From CAWJAP01 sp963834365 (GTDB lineage: Bacteria > Acidobacteriota > Vicinamibacteria > Vicinamibacterales > Vicinamibacteraceae), in NCBI GenBank assembly GCA_963834365.1, contig CAWIBS010000001.1:1-63861 (forward strand): a DNA stretch of 63,861 nt, written 5' to 3'. The number at the start of each line of letters is the position of its first letter. Positions within the stretch are counted from its first letter, which is position 1. Below, in pieces: positions 19,202 to 28,791 of this stretch. The notes under the pieces were generated by a model that searched no databases, had not been told where the DNA came from, and saw only the letters and a list, made by a program, of their open reading frames with translations. The position numbers were made by a program, and so were the translations under genes.

Positions 19202-20963
19202 TCATCTCGCTTCCGTCAAAGCCACAGCACCCGACTGCTTGCCCTCGTAGGAAAGGACGGCGGCCCGCAGCGTCGGAAATACGGCGCCCGGACCAAGACG
19301 TGCCAGAACGCCGCTCCGTTCCAGCATCAGCTCCACGCGTGGCTGGATGCCCCCGAGTACCAGCCGCACGCCGCGCTCGCCGAGCTGGTCGGCGAGGACG
19401 CCGATCGTATCTGCGCCGGTGCTGTCGAGATGGACGATGGGCGCAGCGTCGAGGATGAGAATCGAGAAGTGGGATGTGGCGCCGGTGACCGCCAGCACTC
19501 TCCGCCGGAAGTAGGCCGCGTTGTAGAAGACGACCGGTGCGGTGAATCGATAGAGCAGCAACCCGGGGAGCGATACAGCGCCTTCGTGAGTCGCCAGATC
19601 GACGAAGCCCGGCATGCCCTGCAGACGGCCGAGCACGGCGTCGGACGGCCGCGACGAGAGGAACAGAAGCACCAGGATGGAGAGGCCCACGGCGAGACCG
19701 ATGCCTTGAATCGCGCCGAAGGCGACGACGCCGAGCATCGCCGTCACGCACACGGCCAGCTCGCCTTCGCCGATGCGGGAGAAGTGCACCAGGGCCCGCC
19801 AGTCGAACAGCCCGATGCCGGCCGAGATCAGAACCGCGCCAAGCGCGCTGCCCGGCAGATACGCGAGCGGCCCCGTGAAGAAGAGCAGGACGAGCGCCAT
19901 GGCGGCCGCGGCTACCAGCCCGGTGACCTGTGTCCGGCCACCCATGCTGTCGCTCACTGCCGTGCGCGAGTCCGCCCCGGTGACGGCAAACCCCTGAGAA
20001 AGGCCGGCGGCAACGTTGCAGGCGCCAATCGCGATGAACTCGCGATCGACGTCAATCTCGTAGCGGTTCCTGGCCGCGAAGCTGCGCGCGGTGACCATGC
20101 CGCTCGTGATGCTCACCAGGGCCAGCGCTCCGGCGCCGGTCATCAGCGGACCGAGCATGTCCCAGGGCATCGGCGTCCAGCCGAGCCGCGGGAGCCCCGC
20201 CGGCACGGTCCCCAGGATCGCCACGCCAGATCGATCGAGCGCGAAGGTCTGGACGAGCATGACGGCGACGATCAGCGCGATCAGCGGGGCGGGCAGACGC
20301 GGCAGGAACCGGCGGACGCCAACCAGGACGACCAGGGTCGCGACGCCGACGATCAGCGTCGGGACATGCGTTCCGGGGAGCTTCGAGATGAACTCGAACA
20401 GCGTCGGGAGGATGCGGTTCGACTCGATGGGGAAACCGAAGACCTTGCCGATCTGCCCCAGCACGATGCTCAGCGCGATGCCGTTCATGAAGCCGACCAG
20501 CACCGGCTTGCCGAGGAAGTCCGCCAGGAATCCCAGTCGGAACAGGCCGGCCACGATGCACACCGACCCGGTCAGCACCGCCAGGTTGACGGCGAGAGCG
20601 GTATAGACCCCGGCTATCTCCGGCTGCCAGTGGACCGACGATGGCGGCCACCATGGCGCACGTGGCGGCGTCGGGATTGACAATGAGCTGCCGCGAGGTC
20701 CCGAAGGCCGCATAGACGATCAGCGGGGCGATCGACGCGTAAAGGCCGACGACCGGCGGAAATCCGGCGAGCTGCGCGTAGGCGATGGCCGTTGGAAGTG
20801 CGACGGCAGCGACCGAAAGTCCGGCTGCCACGTCGGCTCGCCACCACCCCGCCTGGTACTCGCGCAGGCGTGCGAGTCCCGGCGCGAGGCGCGGGAGGTA
20901 CCGAATCGCGGGAGTGGCACTCGTAGGCATTCCTGTCGTTCGCGTCCTTGTTGGCTTCCGCAT
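19202..20963 (-). CDS. SulP-family anion transporter with STAS domain (frameshifted)
   Basis: About 587 residues. It has a SulP membrane domain with the N-terminal signature AYAQLAGFPPVVGLYASIAPLIVYAAFGTSRQLIVNPDAATCAMVA, of which the short part GTSRQLIVNPDAAT is diagnostic, then some dozen hydrophobic helices. A C-terminal STAS domain follows (ILDAAPIVHLDSTGADTIGVLAD). It transports sulfate, bicarbonate or another anion; which one cannot be told. One extra base near 20612 splits the protein inside the third membrane region: AAGDSR joins VYTALAVNLAV when one G of a GGGG run is skipped. It shares an operon with the VOC gene and diverges from the DUF202 gene. Confidence 0.9.
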
Positions 20964-21161
20964 GCGGCCCCGACGTGCGGAGAATGACCTGATGGAACAT
21001 CCGCCGGCGTTGACGGCAGCGTACGGCGCGGCTCGATCATTTCACAGGTATCCGGTCGACGCGCGGCCCGGGAGTTTTGCTGCCGTCTGCGCCCTGTGTT
21101 CTAATCCGCGGACGGCAATCACCTGGCGCGGGGCCTGGATGCGGCAGGGAGGTCGGCCAAC

Positions 21162-21557
21162 GTGATGTCTACCACCACGACCCACACGCTCGACGCCGGC
21201 ACCCGGCTCGCCGTTGATCGGACGTGGCTGGCCCACGAGCGCACGATGATGGCCTGGGTGAGGACGGCGGCCTCGTTGATCTCCTTCGGCTTCACCATCT
21301 ACAAGTTCTTTCAGCTCGAGCTGAGCGGCCACAAGCCGGCTGCAGACCACCTGATCGGCCCCAGCGAGTTCGCGCTGCTGATGATCGCCATCGGCCTCTT
21401 TTCGCTCCTGCTGGGCTTCGTCGAGCATCGCCGCAGCCTGAAGCTCCTGCAGACGTCGTTCGGAGTCGCGGAGCCCCGATCGGTCGCCGGCCTGGTGGCG
21501 GCTCTGGTATCGGTGCTCGGAATCGTCGCCGTCCTGGCTGTGGTGTTCCAGCAGTAG
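21162..21557 (+). CDS. DUF202-family inner-membrane protein
   Basis: About 131 residues with the classic DUF202 opening LAVDRTWLAHERTMMAWVRTAASLISFGF and three hydrophobic helices (SLISFGFTIYKFF, FALLMIAIGLFSLLLGF, LVSVLGIVAVLAVVF). The family is found from bacteria to the eukaryotic VTC complex but its bacterial role is unknown. A GGGAGG element at 21147 lies 9 bases before a GTG (21162) and 12 before an ATG (21165); I use the GTG. The next gene follows after 33 bases with its own strong ribosome-binding site. Confidence 0.87.
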   Translation: MMSTTTTHTLDAGTRLAVDRTWLAHERTMMAWVRTAASLISFGFTIYKFFQLELSGHKPAADHLIGPSEFALLMIAIGLFSLLLGFVEHRRSLKLLQTSFGVAEPRSVAGLVAALVSVLGIVAVLAVVFQQ

Positions 21558-21590
21558 AACATCACACCCCATCAACCTTTGGAGGATCCC

Positions 21591-22085
21591 GTGAAAATCG
21601 CAGATTGGCTTCTGACCGCCGCGCTCGTCGCCACTGTCTCTGTGTGGGCGGCTACACCCGTCGACGCACAGACCGTCGACACCTGGACCGCGCTGCAACA
21701 GGTCCAGGCCGACTTGAAGGCCGATCGGCAGGCGGTGGTCGCCGCAAATCTTCCGCTGTCAGACGGCGAGTCGAAAGCGTTCTGGCCCGTCTACAAGCAG
21801 TATCGCGGTGAAGTCGAAAAGGTCGGCGAGCGGACGGTGAAGCTGATCGCCGCCTACGCCGCCAACTACGAGACGATGGACGACGCCAAGGCCGACGCGT
21901 TCTTCAAAGAGTCGCTCGCCATCGACAACGATCGCCTCGCCGTACGTCAGAAGTACGTGCCGAAAGTGCGGGCCGTTCTGCCGGCGCAGAAGGCGGCGCG
22001 ATTCTTCCAGATCGAGAACAAGCTGGATGCGATCGTCAATGTCACGCTCGCGTCCGAGATCCCGCTGGTTCCGGTGAAGAAGTAG
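21591..22085 (+). CDS. exported helical protein, hypothetical
   Basis: A 164-residue protein with a GTG start (21591) chosen because GGAGG sits at 21581 with ideal spacing. A signal peptide (DWLLTAALVATVSVWAATPVDAQ) is followed by an all-helical, charged body (LQQVQADLKADRQ, KAFWPVYKQYRGEVEKVGERTVKLIAAYAANYE). This is similar in style to Spy/CpxP-type periplasmic chaperones, with no LTxxQ motif that I can see. Function unknown. It follows the DUF202 gene by 33 bases and precedes the symporter fusion by 72, all in the same direction. Confidence 0.8.
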   Translation: MKIADWLLTAALVATVSVWAATPVDAQTVDTWTALQQVQADLKADRQAVVAANLPLSDGESKAFWPVYKQYRGEVEKVGERTVKLIAAYAANYETMDDAKADAFFKESLAIDNDRLAVRQKYVPKVRAVLPAQKAARFFQIENKLDAIVNVTLASEIPLVPVKK

Positions 22086-22157
22086 CGTGCGCGTGCGGTC
22101 CGCGGCGCTTCCCGCTCGGTTACGTCCCCAGCCCCTGGCCGGTCCTGCACGTTCCGG

Positions 22158-24287
22158 ATGACCTTTTCCCGCAAGATTCTCACCGGTCTTGCGGCAGGGG
22201 TCGCGACCGGGCTCTTCTTCGGCGAAGAGGCCGCTGCGCTCGAGTGGGCCGCGGACGGCTTCGTGAAGCTGCTGCAGATGACCGTGCTGCCCTACGTCAC
22301 GGTCTCCATCGTCAGCAGCCTCGGGCGGCTGGACTACGGCCAGGCCCGGGCGCTCGGATGGCGGGTCGGGGCGGTGGTCGCTGGCCTGTGGATCATCGCC
22401 CTCGCCTTCGCGTTCGCGATCCCGATCGTCTTCCCGAACGTCGAGAGTGCCTCGTTCTTCAGCTCGACGCTCGTAGAGAAGAGGCCGCCGTTCGACTTCG
22501 TGTCGCTCTACATTCCGGCGAATCCATTCCATTCACTCGCCAACAACGTGGTGCCGGCGGTGGTGCTCTTCTCCGTCCTGCTCGGCGTCGCGCTCATTGG
22601 CGTCGAGCGCAAGGAAGTGCTCCTCGACGTCCTGCAGGTCGTCGGCCAGGCGGTCGCAAAGGCGACGCGAATGGTCACGTCGTTGACGCCGTACGGCCTG
22701 TTCGCCATCGCCGCCACGGCGGCCGGCACCTTCAACATGGAGCAACTCGAGCGACTGCAGGTGTACTTCCTCACCTATGCCGCCGTAGCGCTCGGGCTGA
22801 GCCTCTGGGTGCTGCCCGGCATCGTGGCCGCGCTGACGCCGATCCCGGTGACGGCGCTCCTGGGCACGACGCGCAACTCGCTGATCACCGCGTTTGTCGC
22901 CGGCGACCTGTTCATCGTGCTGCCGTCGCTGATCGACGAGAGCAAGGCGCTGCTCGCACGGTACGGCGTGCCGCCGTCGGATTCGGGGCTGCCCGACGTC
23001 ATTGTCCCGGCGTCCTTCAACTTCCCCCACAGCGGCAAGCTCCTGTCCATCAGCTTCGTGCTGTTCGCCGGCTGGTTCGCCGATGCCGTCATTCCCGTCG
23101 CGGAATACCCGCGCCTCGCGTTCACCGGCGTCGTCACGTTCTTCGGCAGTCTGAACACGGCCGTCCCGTTCCTGCTCGACCTGTTCCGCATCCCCGCCGA
23201 CACGTTCCAGCTGTTCCTCGCCACCGGCGTGATCAACTCGCGATTCGGGACGCTGCTTGCTGCGGTCCACACGGTGACGGTCGCACTGCTCGTCACGTGT
23301 GCCGTGGCCGGCGTCCTCACCTGGAGGCCGCGACGCGTCCTCCGGTACGTCGTGTCCACGGTCGTCGCCTCCATCGCGGTGTTGGGGGGTGCGCGAGCGC
23401 TGTTCGAGACGGTCCTGGACCCGACCTACCGGAAGGACCAGGTGCTGGCGCAGATGAACCTGCTGGCGCAGCCGGTGCAGTCCGTGAGCCTTGCCGCCGC
23501 GGACGCCGAGCCCGGAGCGCCTGGCGCGGCGACACTCGAGACGATCCATGCGCGCGGAGCGCTCCGCGTCGGCCACCTCACCGACTCGCTGCCGTTCGCC
23601 TTCGTCAACGCGCGCGGTGAGCTCGTCGGGTTCGACATCGACCTCGCGCATCGGCTGGCCGCGGAGCTCGGCGTCCGCCTCGAGCTCGTGGCCATTCCGC
23701 GAGGCGAGCTGCACGGGTTCCTGGCAGAGCGGCGTTGCGACCTCGTCATGTCGGGGGTGCTGGTGACGACGTCGAGGGCGGCCCAGCTGCTGTTCTCGCA
23801 CAGCTACCTCGACGAAACGCTGGCGTTCCTCGTCCGCGACTACGATCGCGATCGCTTCAGGTCGTGGGAGGCCATCAGGGCGCAGGAGGGACTGACGATC
23901 GGCGTGCCCGACGTCCCCTACTACGTGGACAAGATTCGCGAGCGCGCGCCTCGTGCCGCCATCAGGACGCTGCGGACCGTCGAAGAAATCTTTGGACGCG
24001 CGATGCAGGTGGACGCCATCGCGCTGCCGGCCGAGCGGGGATCGGCGTGGACGCTCCTCTACCCGCAGTATGCAGTCGTCGTTCCGGAGGGCCCGCTCGT
24101 CAAGATGCCGCTGGCCTATCCCATCGGCGGCCACGACGAGGCGTTCGCTGCCTTCGTCAATACCTGGCTCGAGCTCAAGCGGAAGGACGGCACGCTCGAC
24201 ATGCTGTTCAAGTATTGGGTGCTCGGCCAGGACGCGGTACCTGCCGCGCCACGCTGGTCCATCCTGCGCAATGTCTTGGGTCGTTAG
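22158..24287 (+). CDS. fusion of a dicarboxylate/amino acid:cation symporter with a periplasmic solute-binding domain
   Basis: A 709-residue intact frame. Residues 1-~420 form a DAACS (GltP-like) symporter with hydrophobic helices and TVLPYVTVSIVSSLG and LGTTRNSLITAFVAGDLF. Residues ~455-700 form a type-3 extracellular solute-binding domain (RGALRVGHLTDSLPFAFVNARGELVGFDIDLAHRLAAELG and DLVMSGVLVTTSRAAQLLFS in short). The domain most likely faces the periplasm because it follows the last membrane segment (VSTVVASIAVLGGARALF). The helix-7 NMDGT of glutamate carriers is replaced by NFPHSG, and the helix-8 substrate motif by NSRFGT. Coupling ion and substrate may therefore differ from GltP. Domain-fused forms are, as far as I recall, annotated in other genomes. 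Confidence 0.9.
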   Translation: MTFSRKILTGLAAGVATGLFFGEEAAALEWAADGFVKLLQMTVLPYVTVSIVSSLGRLDYGQARALGWRVGAVVAGLWIIALAFAFAIPIVFPNVESASFFSSTLVEKRPPFDFVSLYIPANPFHSLANNVVPAVVLFSVLLGVALIGVERKEVLLDVLQVVGQAVAKATRMVTSLTPYGLFAIAATAAGTFNMEQLERLQVYFLTYAAVALGLSLWVLPGIVAALTPIPVTALLGTTRNSLITAFVAGDLFIVLPSLIDESKALLARYGVPPSDSGLPDVIVPASFNFPHSGKLLSISFVLFAGWFADAVIPVAEYPRLAFTGVVTFFGSLNTAVPFLLDLFRIPADTFQLFLATGVINSRFGTLLAAVHTVTVALLVTCAVAGVLTWRPRRVLRYVVSTVVASIAVLGGARALFETVLDPTYRKDQVLAQMNLLAQPVQSVSLAAADAEPGAPGAATLETIHARGALRVGHLTDSLPFAFVNARGELVGFDIDLAHRLAAELGVRLELVAIPRGELHGFLAERRCDLVMSGVLVTTSRAAQLLFSHSYLDETLAFLVRDYDRDRFRSWEAIRAQEGLTIGVPDVPYYVDKIRERAPRAAIRTLRTVEEIFGRAMQVDAIALPAERGSAWTLLYPQYAVVVPEGPLVKMPLAYPIGGHDEAFAAFVNTWLELKRKDGTLDMLFKYWVLGQDAVPAAPRWSILRNVLGR

Positions 24288-24291
24288 CGCC

Positions 24292-24410
24292 GGAGTTCAC
24301 TTGTGTTGACAATGGGCCCGCCAAGGTGGCGCCGGGCTTCAGCCCGGCCAACGCGGGCCCGGGCAGGCCTGAAGGCCTGCGCCACATCACCAACGCAAGT
24401 GAGCTCCGGG
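24292..24410. repeat. composite palindromic repeat, copy C
   Basis: Inverted relative to copy A. The order is GTTCACTTGTGTTGAC, GGGCCCGCCAAGGTGGC, the palindrome GCCGGGCTTCAGCCCGGC, then GCAGGCCTGAAGGCCTGC, GTGAGCTCCGGG. It fills the whole gap between two convergent genes, so it could serve as a two-way terminator. Confidence 0.87.
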
Positions 24411-24411
24411 T

Positions 24412-25357
24412 CTAGCCCCCACCCCACGCCTGCTGAAAACCGATCGCGATGCTCGTGAAGTCGGCGCCGATCGTCGTGACGGCGCCGCGACTGACGGCAA
24501 CGCGCAGGGTACGGCCGCCCGACAGCGGCCGAATCAGCGTCACGCCCGATTCGCGAGTTGCGCTGCAGATCGAGGTTCTCGCGGTCGTTCACCGTCGTGC
24601 GCCCGCCGGTGTAGAAATTGGAGTTGGCCGACAGCAACAGCCGCGGGCCGAACATATACTGCACGTGAAACTGCAGCGACCCGATCGGATCCTGCGTCCG
24701 CACCGATCCGCGGTAGAAATCGGCGTTCTTCGTGAACAACCACACGCCACCGTAGGTCTCGAACGTCCAGCGTCCCCGCGCCATCATGAGCCCGATCTCC
24801 GGCTTGAACGCCCAGCGGTTGCTGCCGATGTTGATCAGGCGCTCCGACGAGTAGCGACCGGTCGGCACGCCCACCGTCAGGCTGGCGCCGACCAGCCGCG
24901 GGCGGCGGTGCTGCACGAACGCCTTGCGGTCCATCGCCGGTGCGCCGTACAGGTTGACGGCCATGCGCACCCGGGTATCCCCCGGGCCATACCGATCCAC
25001 CTCGGCCGGCTCGCCGAGGTACCGCCCTTCGAGATGGCCGGCGACCACCGGCACCCCGATTGCGATCTGTCCCGACCGCCCGGCAACGTTCACCACACGC
25101 ACGTACCCGAACACCGTCGTATTGATCGCGGCGCTGGCCTCGTCAATCGGGCCGGCCGGGTCGAACGCCAGGTCTCCGAAACTCGAGCTGTTGGTGAGGA
25201 TGAAGACGTTCACGCCGATGGGGGCCACGGCGTAAGCACCGGGATCGAGCTCCTGGGCGCCCGCCAGCGGCACGAAACCAAGCGCCAGCACCCACGCCAG
25301 CGCGGCCCGGGCCGGCCAGGGTCGAGCGGATGCGACACGGGCGTGACGCAGGCGCAT
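24412..25357 (-). CDS. outer-membrane MetA-pathway-type transporter protein (frameshifted)
   Basis: About 315 residues. A signal peptide (ARAALAWVLALGFVPLAGAQ) is followed by a beta-rich body of the Phenol_MetA_deg type, a family of predicted outer-membrane beta barrels (GAYAVAPIGVNVFILTNSSS, GARRPRLVGASLTVGVPTGRYS-like strands, YMFGPRLLLSANSNFYTGG). One surplus base near 24546 shifts the last ~45 residues: NSRIG continues as VTLIRPLSGGRTLRVAVSRG in the other frame and stops at 24412 with QAWGGG. The unshifted reading would instead run through repeat copy C. The ligand is unknown. The start is 24 bases after the zinc-ribbon gene's stop. Confidence 0.8.
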
Positions 25358-25380
25358 GCGGGTGTTGTCTTCCGGGACCG

Positions 25381-25650
25381 TCAACGCGGCCACGCGAAGC
25401 GGGTGCCGCATCGCGTGCACCGGAAGTCGGTGCCATCAGCTTCGCGCGCCGTGTCGTGGATGCCGCAACCCGGGCACTGCGGAGTCTCTGCCGGATCGAT
25501 GAGGTGGCCATGGAGGCAGCGATACGCAGCCCGGCCCGCGTCTCGTTCGTCCGGGTGGTCAGGCGGCCATGCCGCCTGCGTCCACAGCATCATCTCGCCA
25601 CAGGACGGGCAGGGACTGGACCGAATCAGCGTGTTGTCCTGTTCGACCAT
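25381..25650 (-). CDS. small zinc-ribbon protein
   Basis: An 89-residue protein with four cysteine pairs or near-pairs: PCPSCGE, YRCLHGH, QCPGCGI and RCTRCGTRF. It should bind one or two zinc ions as ribbons. The family is not recognised; such proteins act as nucleic acid- or protein-binding adaptors. It lies 24 bases before the outer-membrane gene and 17 after the dienelactone hydrolase stop, so all three probably form one leftward operon. Confidence 0.7.
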   Translation of the reverse strand: MVEQDNTLIRSSPCPSCGEMMLWTQAAWPPDHPDERDAGRAAYRCLHGHLIDPAETPQCPGCGIHDTAREADGTDFRCTRCGTRFAWPR

Positions 25651-25666
25651 CGCGTACCGCTACCCG

Positions 25667-26554
25667 TCAGCGGAGATGCTTGTTGAGGTGACCGAGCGTC
25701 CGCTCCCACGCGAGCTTGGCGGCGGCGGCATCGAAGCGCGGGGTCGTGTCGTTGTTGAAACCATGTTGCGTGCCGGGGTAGAGATGGCGCTCGTAGCGGA
25801 TGCTGGCCGCCTTCAGCGCGGCCTCATACGCCGGCCAACCGGCGTTGATGCGCTCATCCATCTCGGCGGACTGAATCACCAGCGCGGCCTTGATCTTGGG
25901 CACGTCCTCGAGGTTCGGGGCACTGCCGTAGAAGGCGACGCCGGCCTCGAGGTCCGGCAGACGCGTCGCCAGGAAGTTGACCATGCCGCCGCCATAGCAG
26001 AAGCCGACCGCGCCGACCTTGCCATTGGTTTCAGGCCGTGCCCTGAGCCAGCCGGCGGCGGTCACGAAGTCTTCGCGAGTCTTCGGCTGCTCGAGTTTGG
26101 GAAAGACTTCACGCGCTTTGTCTTCGGTGCCCGGATAGCCGCCGAGCGGGAACAGCGCATCCGGCGCGAACGCCACGAAGTTGTCGATCGCCAGCCGGCG
26201 GGCGATGTCCTCGATATGCGGATTCAACCCGCGGTTCTCGTGAATGACGAGGACGGCCGGCAGCTTGCCGGCAGCCTTGGCCGGCTGCGCCAGGTAGCCG
26301 CGCATCTTGCCGTACCCCTGCGGTGAGTCGTACTCGACGAACTCCACCTTGAGGCGTGGATCCTCCGGCTTGACGACCTGCGCCTCGACGAAATTCGGGC
26401 TGAGCTGATCCAGTAGCATCGCGGCGGTCACGCCGCCGACCGCGTGCTTGGCGGCCTTGTCCAGAAAGCCGCGGCGGTCGAGCGCGCCATGCACGTAGGC
26501 GTCGAACAGCACCAGCAGTTCCTGGTCGAAATCGTGGGCGGTTTTGCGGTCCAT
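25667..26554 (-). CDS. dienelactone hydrolase-family protein
   Basis: A 295-residue alpha/beta hydrolase. The catalytic Cys nucleophile is in GFCYGGG, the His in QHGFNN near the C-terminus, and the acidic member probably in IQSAEMDERIN. VIHENRGLNPHIEDIARR is the characteristic first strand-loop of exported dienelactone hydrolases. The N-terminal stretch (GFLDKAAKHAVGGVTAAMLLDQLSP) resembles a weak signal or anchor. It hydrolyses lactones in aromatic degradation pathways in known members; no other pathway genes are nearby except the MetA-type outer-membrane gene in the same operon. The start at 26554 is the ATG with the family's MDRKT opening. Confidence 0.9.
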   Translation of the reverse strand: MDRKTAHDFDQELLVLFDAYVHGALDRRGFLDKAAKHAVGGVTAAMLLDQLSPNFVEAQVVKPEDPRLKVEFVEYDSPQGYGKMRGYLAQPAKAAGKLPAVLVIHENRGLNPHIEDIARRLAIDNFVAFAPDALFPLGGYPGTEDKAREVFPKLEQPKTREDFVTAAGWLRARPETNGKVGAVGFCYGGGMVNFLATRLPDLEAGVAFYGSAPNLEDVPKIKAALVIQSAEMDERINAGWPAYEAALKAASIRYERHLYPGTQHGFNNDTTPRFDAAAAKLAWERTLGHLNKHLR

Positions 26555-26692
26555 CGTGAGTCCTCGGCAAGAGCTTGCGTTCACAACCGGGTGACGACGT
26601 GCGCGGCGATGACTTCGCGCCACGGAAGGTGAGGACGTTACCACGCACGGCTTGCTGCTTCCAAAACCGTTCGGGCGCCGATCGGCCGTGGA

Positions 26693-28385
26693 TCAGGCCA
26701 ATCCCGCGATCGATCGCGTGCTCGATCGAGGCCGCGCCGACCGCGAGGCGTTTACCGGCCAACCGGAACGGACGGGGGGCGCCTTCCGGGTTCCGATCGC
26801 CGCGCGCAGGCGTGCCCGCTGTCCGGGCCCGAGCCGTGCGGCGAGCACGTCCCGATACAGCGCGTACCGGAAGCGATAGCAGCCGGCGGGCGTTCCATCG
26901 GGGGACCGGGTCAGTCCGCAATCCTCGATGAAGTGCCCCCCGCGGGCGAGCGCCTCGCACACGCGTTCCACCGGCCCCCGCTCCATCGTCGCCATGGCCG
27001 CGAGGCTCGCCACGGTGAATTCCGTCCCGGCCACGCTCGCCACTTCGAGCACGCGTTGCTCGTCAATCGGCAGCCGTTCGAGCTGAGCTTCGACGAGCTC
27101 GCGCAGCCGCGGCGGCACGGTCTGGTCGATGACGTGGAAGGGGCCGCTCTTTGCCGGCGCTGGACGGGCCGGCTCCCCCGCCGCCAGGAGATCCACCAGC
27201 AGCACCATGAACAGCGGATGTCCCTCGGTGCGGCGGTGGACGAGGGCGGCGCGGGTCTCGTCGGGCGGCTCCCCCGCCAGGCGCTGCTCCACGAACGTCG
27301 CGACCGCGGCACGGCTCAGCGCGCCCAGGGCCAGCTCGATCGCCTGGCCCGCGCGCGACCAGCTCCTGCTTCGCCGCCTTCAAGGGATGGGCGCGGAAGA
27401 GGAGATCCGCCGGCCGATACGTACCGAGCACGAGGAGCCGCGCCGCCTCTGGCCGCCGCGCCACCATCGCGAGCCATTCCACCGTGGACGGATCGGCCCA
27501 GTGCAGGTCTTCGAGCAGCAGCACCACCGGCTGCACGCTCGTCAGGACCTCCAGCGCGTCGCACAGCTCGCGCAGCATCCGTTCGCGGGTCACCCGCGGT
27601 GCCATCTGAGGCGATGCCTCGCGATCCGCGGCAGGCCACAACGCCGGCAGGTGCGCGAGCCAGCTGGGGGCATGGCGCCGCAGGACTCCCAGCGCGCGGT
27701 CGCCACCCGGCTGCCGGCACAACCGGCTCACCGCGTCGAGCAGTGGCAGCAACGGCTCCCCGGCGCCGTAATGCTCGACCGACTGGCCTCGGGCGACGAG
27801 GAATGGCGATCCTTTGTGGCTGGCCAGGAAGGCCTCGAGCAGCGCCGTCTTGCCGATCCCGGCCTCGCCGGTGACGAACGCCATCTGCCGACGGCCCTCG
27901 AGCGTGCGCGTCAGCAGATCGTCGAGCCGTGCGATCTCGTCCCCGCGTCCAATCACTGTGCTGGCGGTTCGCTCGCACCCGGCGTCGCACAACACCGGCC
28001 GTGGCGCCGTCGTCTCGACGCCCGCGGCAGGGGCAACGCCGACCTGGGCGATGAACCGATACCCGATGCGGTGCACGGTCTCGATGTACCGCGACTGCCG
28101 CGGATCGTCCCTCAGTGCCTGACGCAGGGCCCGGATCTGAAAGCCGAGCGCGTCCTCGCCGACGGCAATCTCACCCCAGACCGCGTCGAGGAGCGCGGCC
28201 TTTGTGAGCACGCGTCCCGGATGGCTCGCGAGCGTCCACAGGAGGGCCAGCGCCTTGGGCGTCAGCTTCACCTCGCGGCCGCTCGACGACAGCGGACCGT
28301 GCGGTCCCGCCAGGCGATGGCAGTCGAACTGCAGCGGGTGCGCCTGAGAATCGGCAGCTGCGGGCCCCCTGCCGATCGGTACCAT
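26693..28385 (-). CDS. winged-helix transcriptional regulator with AAA ATPase domain, shortened C-terminus (frameshifted)
   Basis: About 563 residues. The N-terminal OmpR-type DNA-binding domain (REVKLTPKALALLWTLASHPGRVLTKAALLDAVWG; key part LTPKALALLW) is followed by an ATPase with Walker A GEAGIGKT near residue 172 and Walker B VVLLLEDLHWADP. The frame changes once near 27345 (RGQAIELALGALS resumes). The related regulators usually carry a long TPR tail; here the reading stops at 26693 soon after AARLGPGQRARLRAAIG, so the tail is missing. AAGGAGG lies just upstream of the ATG at 28385. A lone receiver gene precedes it by 43 bases. Confidence 0.85.
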
Positions 28386-28428
28386 CGAACGACCCTCCTT
28401 CAGCGAAAACGCAACTGAGAGAGACCGG

Positions 28429-28791
28429 TCAAGACGGATTGCTTCGTCCGAGCTGCTCGAGCAGGCCGCGAAGCTCGAGCAGGTTCTCCTTGAGCACATA
28501 GGCGCGGGCGCCAGCCGCCTGCGCCGCCTCGCGCAGCTCTTCCCCGTCGTAGTCGGTGACCATGACGACGCGAGCGTTCGGATCGGCGCCGAGGATCTGC
28601 CCGGCGGCGGCGATGCCGTCGACCCCGCTCATGGCCACATCCATGAGGACCACATCCGGCCGATGCTCCAGGTAGGCATGGAGTGCCTGCGAGCCGTCCG
28701 AGCACTCGATCACGTCACCGGTCACCGGCGCCGCCACTTCCGCGATCATCCGGCGCACGCGGGCGTTGTCGTCGACAATCAGCAGTCTCAC
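28429..28791 (-). CDS. stand-alone response-regulator receiver domain
   Basis: A 120-residue CheY-like receiver without an output domain. LLIVDDN gives the acidic pair, DVVLMDVAMSG holds the phosphoacceptor Asp, VVMVTDYD the Thr switch position, and AYVLKEN the conserved Lys. The start is a GTG (28791), which directly precedes RLLIVDDN; upstream codons run into repeat sequence. It sits 43 bases upstream of the ATPase regulator, so it may tune that protein or relay phosphate from a distant kinase. Confidence 0.85.
   Translation of the reverse strand: MRLLIVDDNARVRRMIAEVAAPVTGDVIECSDGSQALHAYLEHRPDVVLMDVAMSGVDGIAAAGQILGADPNARVVMVTDYDGEELREAAQAAGARAYVLKENLLELRGLLEQLGRSNPS

Noticed and set aside
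19187..20680. 497-codon open frame on the + strand
   Set aside because: Antisense to the SulP gene, whose membrane segments and STAS domain are clear on the other strand.
22533..24134. 533-codon open frame on the - strand
   Set aside because: Antisense to the symporter fusion; no recognisable domain and Arg/Asp/Glu/His-rich throughout.
24449..26326. 625-codon open frame on the + strand
   Set aside because: Antisense to the outer-membrane, zinc-ribbon and dienelactone hydrolase genes, all of which have motifs on the - strand.
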